Made by a program: the position numbers and the translations under genes. A model generated the notes under the pieces. It worked only from the letters and a program-made list of their open reading frames with translations, ran no database searches and had not been told where the DNA came from. DNA of 17,764 bases. It comes from Gallionella sp. GTDB taxonomy: Bacteria > Pseudomonadota > Gammaproteobacteria > Burkholderiales > Gallionellaceae. This document shows, piece after piece, positions 14,523-17,764 of the stretch (the stretch's first letter is position 1; every line of letters starts with the position of its first letter). Location: positions 1-17,764 of the forward strand of contig JARCRR010000065.1 in NCBI GenBank assembly GCA_029850565.1, written 5' to 3'.

Positions 14523-15809
14523 ATGGAAAGCAAACGCGTCGCAACACTGACTCTGGACGATGGTCGTAGCATCGAGTTTCCGATCTTGTCGGGAACGCTG
14601 GGCCCGGATGTGATCGACATTCGAGCGCTGAGTAAGTTGGGGATATTCACTTACGACCCCGCATTCTTCGCGACATCCAGTTGCACTTCCAACATCACTT
14701 TTATCGACGGCGATGCGGGCTTGCTCTACTACCGTGGCTATCCCATCGAGCAGTTGGCGCAAAAGTCCGATTTCCTCGAGGTCTGCTACTTGCTGCTGAA
14801 CGGTGAGTTACCCACTGCGGAGCAAAAAGCCCAATTCGTCTCCAGCATCACGCATCACACCATGGTGCATGACCAGTTGGCGCGCTTCTTCAACGGCTTC
14901 CGCCGCGATGCGCACCCGATGGCGGTGATGGTGGGGGTGGTGGGCGCGCTGTCTGCTTTCTATCACGACTCGCTCGACATCAATAACCCGCAGCATCGCG
15001 AGATCTCAGCGCAACGCCTGCTGGCCAAAGTACCGACCATCGCGGCGATGACACACAAATACAGCGTAGGCGAGCCGTTCATGTACCCCAAGAACAAATT
15101 CGGTTTCGTCGAGAATCTGATGTACATGATGTTCGCCACACCGGCGGAAGATTATGTGCCCAACCCGGTGCTGGTGCGCGCTTTGGAGCGCATCCTCATC
15201 CTGCATGCCGACCACGAACAGAACGCATCCACTTCGACCGTGCGTTTGGCCGGTTCCAGCGGTGCCAATCCGTTCGCCTGTATCGCTTCCGGTATCGCCG
15301 CATTATGGGGGCCGGCGCACGGTGGAGCGAACGAGGCCGCCCTGAAGATGCTGGAAGAGATCGGGGACGTTTCGCGTGTCGCTGAATACGTGCAAGGGGT
15401 GAAAGACAAGAAGTACAAACTGATGGGTTTCGGCCACCGCGTCTACAAGAACATGGACCCGCGCGCCTCGGTGATGCGTGAGACCTGATATGAAGTGTTG
15501 AAAGAGTTGGGGCTGGAAAACGACCGCCTGTTCAAGCTGGCGATGGAATTGGAAAAGACCGCCTTGAGCGATCCCTATTTCATCGAGCGCAAACTCTACC
15601 CGAACGTGGATTTCTATTCCGGCACCGTGCTGCGCGCGCTGGGCATCCCGATCAATATGTTCACGGTGATCTTCGCCGTGGCGCGCACCATCGGCTGGGT
15701 GTCGCAGTGGAACGAGATGATCGCCGATGCCGAGCATAAGATCGGCCGTCCGCGCCAGTTGTATCGCGGCGCGGTTCGCCGCGACTATCTGCCGATGAGC
15801 AAACGCTGA
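14523..15809 (+). CDS. gltA: Citrate synthase, interrupted by an in-frame TGA at codon 322
   Basis: Condenses acetyl-CoA and oxaloacetate to citrate, the entry step of the TCA cycle. The complete frame has 428 sense/stop-in-frame positions, like E. coli GltA (427). Catalytic His266 is in GPAHGGANEA, His305 in GHRVYKN and Asp363 in NVDFYSG. The N-terminal LTLDDGRSIEFPILSGTLGPDVIDI and the C-terminal RPRQLYRGAVRRDYLP are typical of type I hexameric enzymes. Codon 322 (15486-15488) is TGA where homologues have Cys in MRETC(Y/H)EVLKELG. The frame resumes with perfect family sequence directly after it, without insertion or deletion. Terminated there, the product would be 321 residues and lack Asp363, so inactive. 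A strong ribosome site (GAGGTGAGG) precedes ATG 14523. The cause may be a sequencing error, a recent nonsense mutation or recoding. Confidence 0.93.
15486..15488 (+). other. In-frame TGA at a conserved Cys codon of gltA
   Basis: The sequence reads GAG ACC TGA TAT GAA GTG; in homologues the third codon is Cys, usually TGC or TGT. One base change suffices. TGA is used as an ordinary stop elsewhere in the window (for example after the hydratase fusion, mdh-side and sdhB genes), so a general change of the genetic code is excluded. I found no convincing bacterial SECIS hairpin in the 40 bases after it; only short pairings (TTGAA with TTCAA, GTTG with CGAC) are visible. Confidence 0.9.
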
Positions 15810-15819
15810 TCTGCCTGAG

Positions 15820-17764
15820 ATGAACGCTCCCGAAAAGAACTATATGCAGGACATGCAGAACACTTCGTTGCTGAACGGTGGCAACAATGTGTTCGTCGAG
15901 AGCTTGTACGAAGATTACCTGCGGAGCCCGTCCAGCGTGCCCGCAGAGTGGCGCACTTACTTTGACTCCATGCAGGCTGCGCAAGCCCAACAGGATGTCG
16001 CGCATACGCCTATCCAGCGGGGCTTTGCCGTGTTGGCGCAGAGTCAGCCCGAGACGCCCCGGCATTCCGACGAGATGCGCAAACAGGCATCGGTGTTGCA
16101 ACTGATCAACGCACATCGCTTTTTGGGGGTGCGTGTCGCCGACCTCGATCCGCTGAAACGCCACGACAAACCGGAGGTGGTTGAGCTGAATCCGGCCTAC
16201 TACGGCCTGGGTGAGGCGGACATGGATGTCACTTTCAATACGGGTTCTTTGGTGGGCGGCACGCGCATGACTTTGCGCGAGATATTGCAGCGATTGCGGC
16301 GTATCTATTGCAGCAGCGTCGGTGCGGAATACATGTACATCAGCAACGTTGCGCAGAAACGCTGGATCCAGGCGCGCCTGGAAGGGGCGAGCGGCGAGCT
16401 GAACTACCCTGTTGAGACCAAGCGGCGCATCCTTGAGCGGCTGACCGCAGCAGAAGGTCTGGAGCGTTATCTGCACACCAAATATGTCGGGCAGAAGCGC
16501 TTCTCGCTGGAGGGGGGGGATACCTTGATCCCCTTGCTTGATCACCTTTTGAAACTGGCGGGTGAGCACGGCATCAAGGAATCGGTCATCGGCATGGCGC
16601 ACCGGGGCAGATTGAACGTGTTGGTGAATACGCTGGGCAAGCTGCCTTCGATGTTGTTTGCCGAGTTCGAGGGCATACATCATAAGCATCTGGCTTCCGG
16701 CGATGTGAAGTATCACCAGGGTTTCTCGTCGGACATCGCCACCCCGGGTGGCCCCATGCACGTCACACTGGCGTTCAACCCGTCGCATCTGGAGATCGTC
16801 AATCCCGTGGTGGAAGGTTCGGTGCGCGCAAGACAGCATCATCGTGACGACCATGAGGGCGTTCTGGTTCTTCCCGTTTTGTTGCACGGCGATGCCGCCT
16901 TCGCCGGGCAAGGTGTGAATCAGGAAACTTTCAATCTGTCGCAAACGCGCGGCTATGGTACCGGCGGCACGGTGCATATCGTCATCAACAACCAGATCGG
17001 CTTCACCACCTCCGATGCGCGGGATGCCCGTTCATCCTTGTATTGCACGGACGTCGCCAAGATCGTCGAGGCACCGATCTTCCACGTGAATGCGGACGAT
17101 CCCGAAGCGGTGTTGCATGTGACCGAGATCGCCCTGGATTTCCGTATGCAGTTCGGCAAGGACGTGGTGATCGATATGGTGTGTTTCCGCAAACTGGGGC
17201 ACAACGAGCAGGATGAGCCGCTGGTGACGCAACCGTTCATGTATCGCTATATCAACCAGCACCCCGGCACACGCGCTTTGTATGCGCAACGTCTGGTCGA
17301 ACAGGGGGCGCTAAAAGAGAATGAGCCGGACGAGATGGTGGCGGAATATCGCCGCGCGATGGATGAGGGGAGCAACCCGTTGCAGACCGTCCCCAATGAA
17401 TACAAATACGGACACACCGAGAGTTGGGTCAGGTACAAGAACCCGGGCCGCTGGGATCAACCGACCGTTACAGCGATCCCGCGCGAGCGCCTGCAGCAAC
17501 TGGCCGAACGGCTGGTGGCGATCCCTGAGGATTTCAAACTGCACTCACGCGTCGAGAAGATCGTCACTGACCGTATGGCGATGGGTAAAGGTGAGTTGCC
17601 TCTCGACTGGGGGATGGCAGAGAACCTCGCCTATGCCAGTCTGGTCACTGAAGGGTATCCGGTGCGCTTGTCCGGCGAGGATTGCGGGCGCGGCACGTTC
17701 TTCCATCGCCACGCCGTGTTGCACGATTTGAACCGCGAGCAATGGGACGAAGGCATCCACATTC
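15820..17764 (+). CDS. sucA: 2-oxoglutarate dehydrogenase E1 component (3' end missing)
   Basis: Thiamine-diphosphate enzyme (also called odhA) that decarboxylates 2-oxoglutarate and passes the succinyl group to the E2 lipoyl domain. The frame is open for 648 codons to the window end; family members have about 940, so roughly two thirds is present. The N-terminus NNVFVESLYEDYLRSPSSVPAEWRTYF is the usual E1 N-terminal helix. RFSLEGGDTLIPLLD begins near residue 228, and GMAHRGRLNVLVN lies near 260. HGDAAFAGQG (from about 356) to HIVINNQIGFTT forms the ThDP/Mg site, and GEDCGRGTFFHRHAVLHD starts at 619. The 10-base gap after gltA shows only a poor ribosome site, so coupling to gltA translation is likely. 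A run of eight G at 16512-16519 does not break the frame. The E2 (sucB) and E3 genes are expected beyond the window. Confidence 0.96.
   Translation, partial: MNAPEKNYMQDMQNTSLLNGGNNVFVESLYEDYLRSPSSVPAEWRTYFDSMQAAQAQQDVAHTPIQRGFAVLAQSQPETPRHSDEMRKQASVLQLINAHRFLGVRVADLDPLKRHDKPEVVELNPAYYGLGEADMDVTFNTGSLVGGTRMTLREILQRLRRIYCSSVGAEYMYISNVAQKRWIQARLEGASGELNYPVETKRRILERLTAAEGLERYLHTKYVGQKRFSLEGGDTLIPLLDHLLKLAGEHGIKESVIGMAHRGRLNVLVNTLGKLPSMLFAEFEGIHHKHLASGDVKYHQGFSSDIATPGGPMHVTLAFNPSHLEIVNPVVEGSVRARQHHRDDHEGVLVLPVLLHGDAAFAGQGVNQETFNLSQTRGYGTGGTVHIVINNQIGFTTSDARDARSSLYCTDVAKIVEAPIFHVNADDPEAVLHVTEIALDFRMQFGKDVVIDMVCFRKLGHNEQDEPLVTQPFMYRYINQHPGTRALYAQRLVEQGALKENEPDEMVAEYRRAMDEGSNPLQTVPNEYKYGHTESWVRYKNPGRWDQPTVTAIPRERLQQLAERLVAIPEDFKLHSRVEKIVTDRMAMGKGELPLDWGMAENLAYASLVTEGYPVRLSGEDCGRGTFFHRHAVLHDLNREQWDEGIHI

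Noticed and set aside
15486..15540. SECIS hairpin after the gltA TGA
   Set aside because: By eye only 4-5 bp pairings are present and no stable stem with a typical apical loop at the usual distance; not reported as a feature.
16512..16519. G8 tract in sucA, with G7 tracts in sdhA (12571-12577) and the ATP-grasp-like gene, as phase-variation sites
   Set aside because: All frames are intact through the tracts, the G's encode conserved residues in sucA and sdhA, and core metabolic enzymes are unlikely phase-variable genes.
15661..16977. 438-codon minus-strand frame across sucA
   Set aside because: Antisense to the gltA end and the sucA frame, whose motifs are clear on the plus strand; no supporting start or domain.
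17674..17703. Cys in the GEDCGRGTFF segment of the 2-oxoglutarate dehydrogenase, where E. coli has Ala
   Set aside because: This position varies in the family (Ala, Val and others), so the change alone does not suggest altered function.

Overview
The window is a GC-rich bacterial chromosome segment. It looks like a betaproteobacterium, possibly of the Nitrosomonadales/Gallionellaceae type. I infer this from the TCA-cycle gene order (mdh divergent from sdhCDAB-sdhE-gltA-odhA), the cytosolic-type NAD malate dehydrogenase and the repeat families present. No rRNA or other marker gene is present to confirm it.

Left part (1-4855): fatty-acid/acyl-CoA metabolism. The 3' end of a YciA-type acyl-CoA thioesterase is followed by a 117-bp inverted-repeat element. 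Next come a fused 3-hydroxyacyl-CoA dehydrogenase/enoyl-CoA hydratase with the dehydrogenase half first, and a thiolase. All catalytic residues can be found in both beta-oxidation enzymes. Between them sits an AT-rich gene of another composition whose C-terminus carries a HEPN-type R-x4-H motif. It looks like an acquired, possibly defence- or toxin-related, insertion in a metabolic operon.

Middle part (4856-9920): poorly characterised genes. A repeat/terminator-like hairpin precedes a secreted chalcone-isomerase-like protein, whose 3' end overlaps a protein with ATP-grasp motifs in circularly permuted order. A short Cys/His-containing orphan follows, starting at the edge of a strongly palindromic AT-rich leader. 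On the minus strand lies a compact, overlapping Memo-AmrA-AmrS (AmmeMemoRadiSam) operon, with a CRP/FNR-like palindrome upstream of it.

Right part (9868-17764): central carbon metabolism. mdh (minus strand, with an intrinsic terminator) is divergent from a tightly packed operon: sdhC, sdhD, sdhA, sdhB, sdhE, gltA and the first 648 codons of odhA (sucA). These genes run from oxaloacetate and citrate formation, through 2-oxoglutarate oxidation and succinate oxidation at the membrane, back to malate oxidation. The most striking local anomaly is an in-frame TGA in gltA, exactly where citrate synthases have a Cys in the MRETC segment. The frame is otherwise intact on both sides, and the catalytic Asp lies beyond the stop.

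No tRNA, rRNA, CRISPR array, transposase or integrase was recognised. No gene-free stretch exceeds 300 bases.
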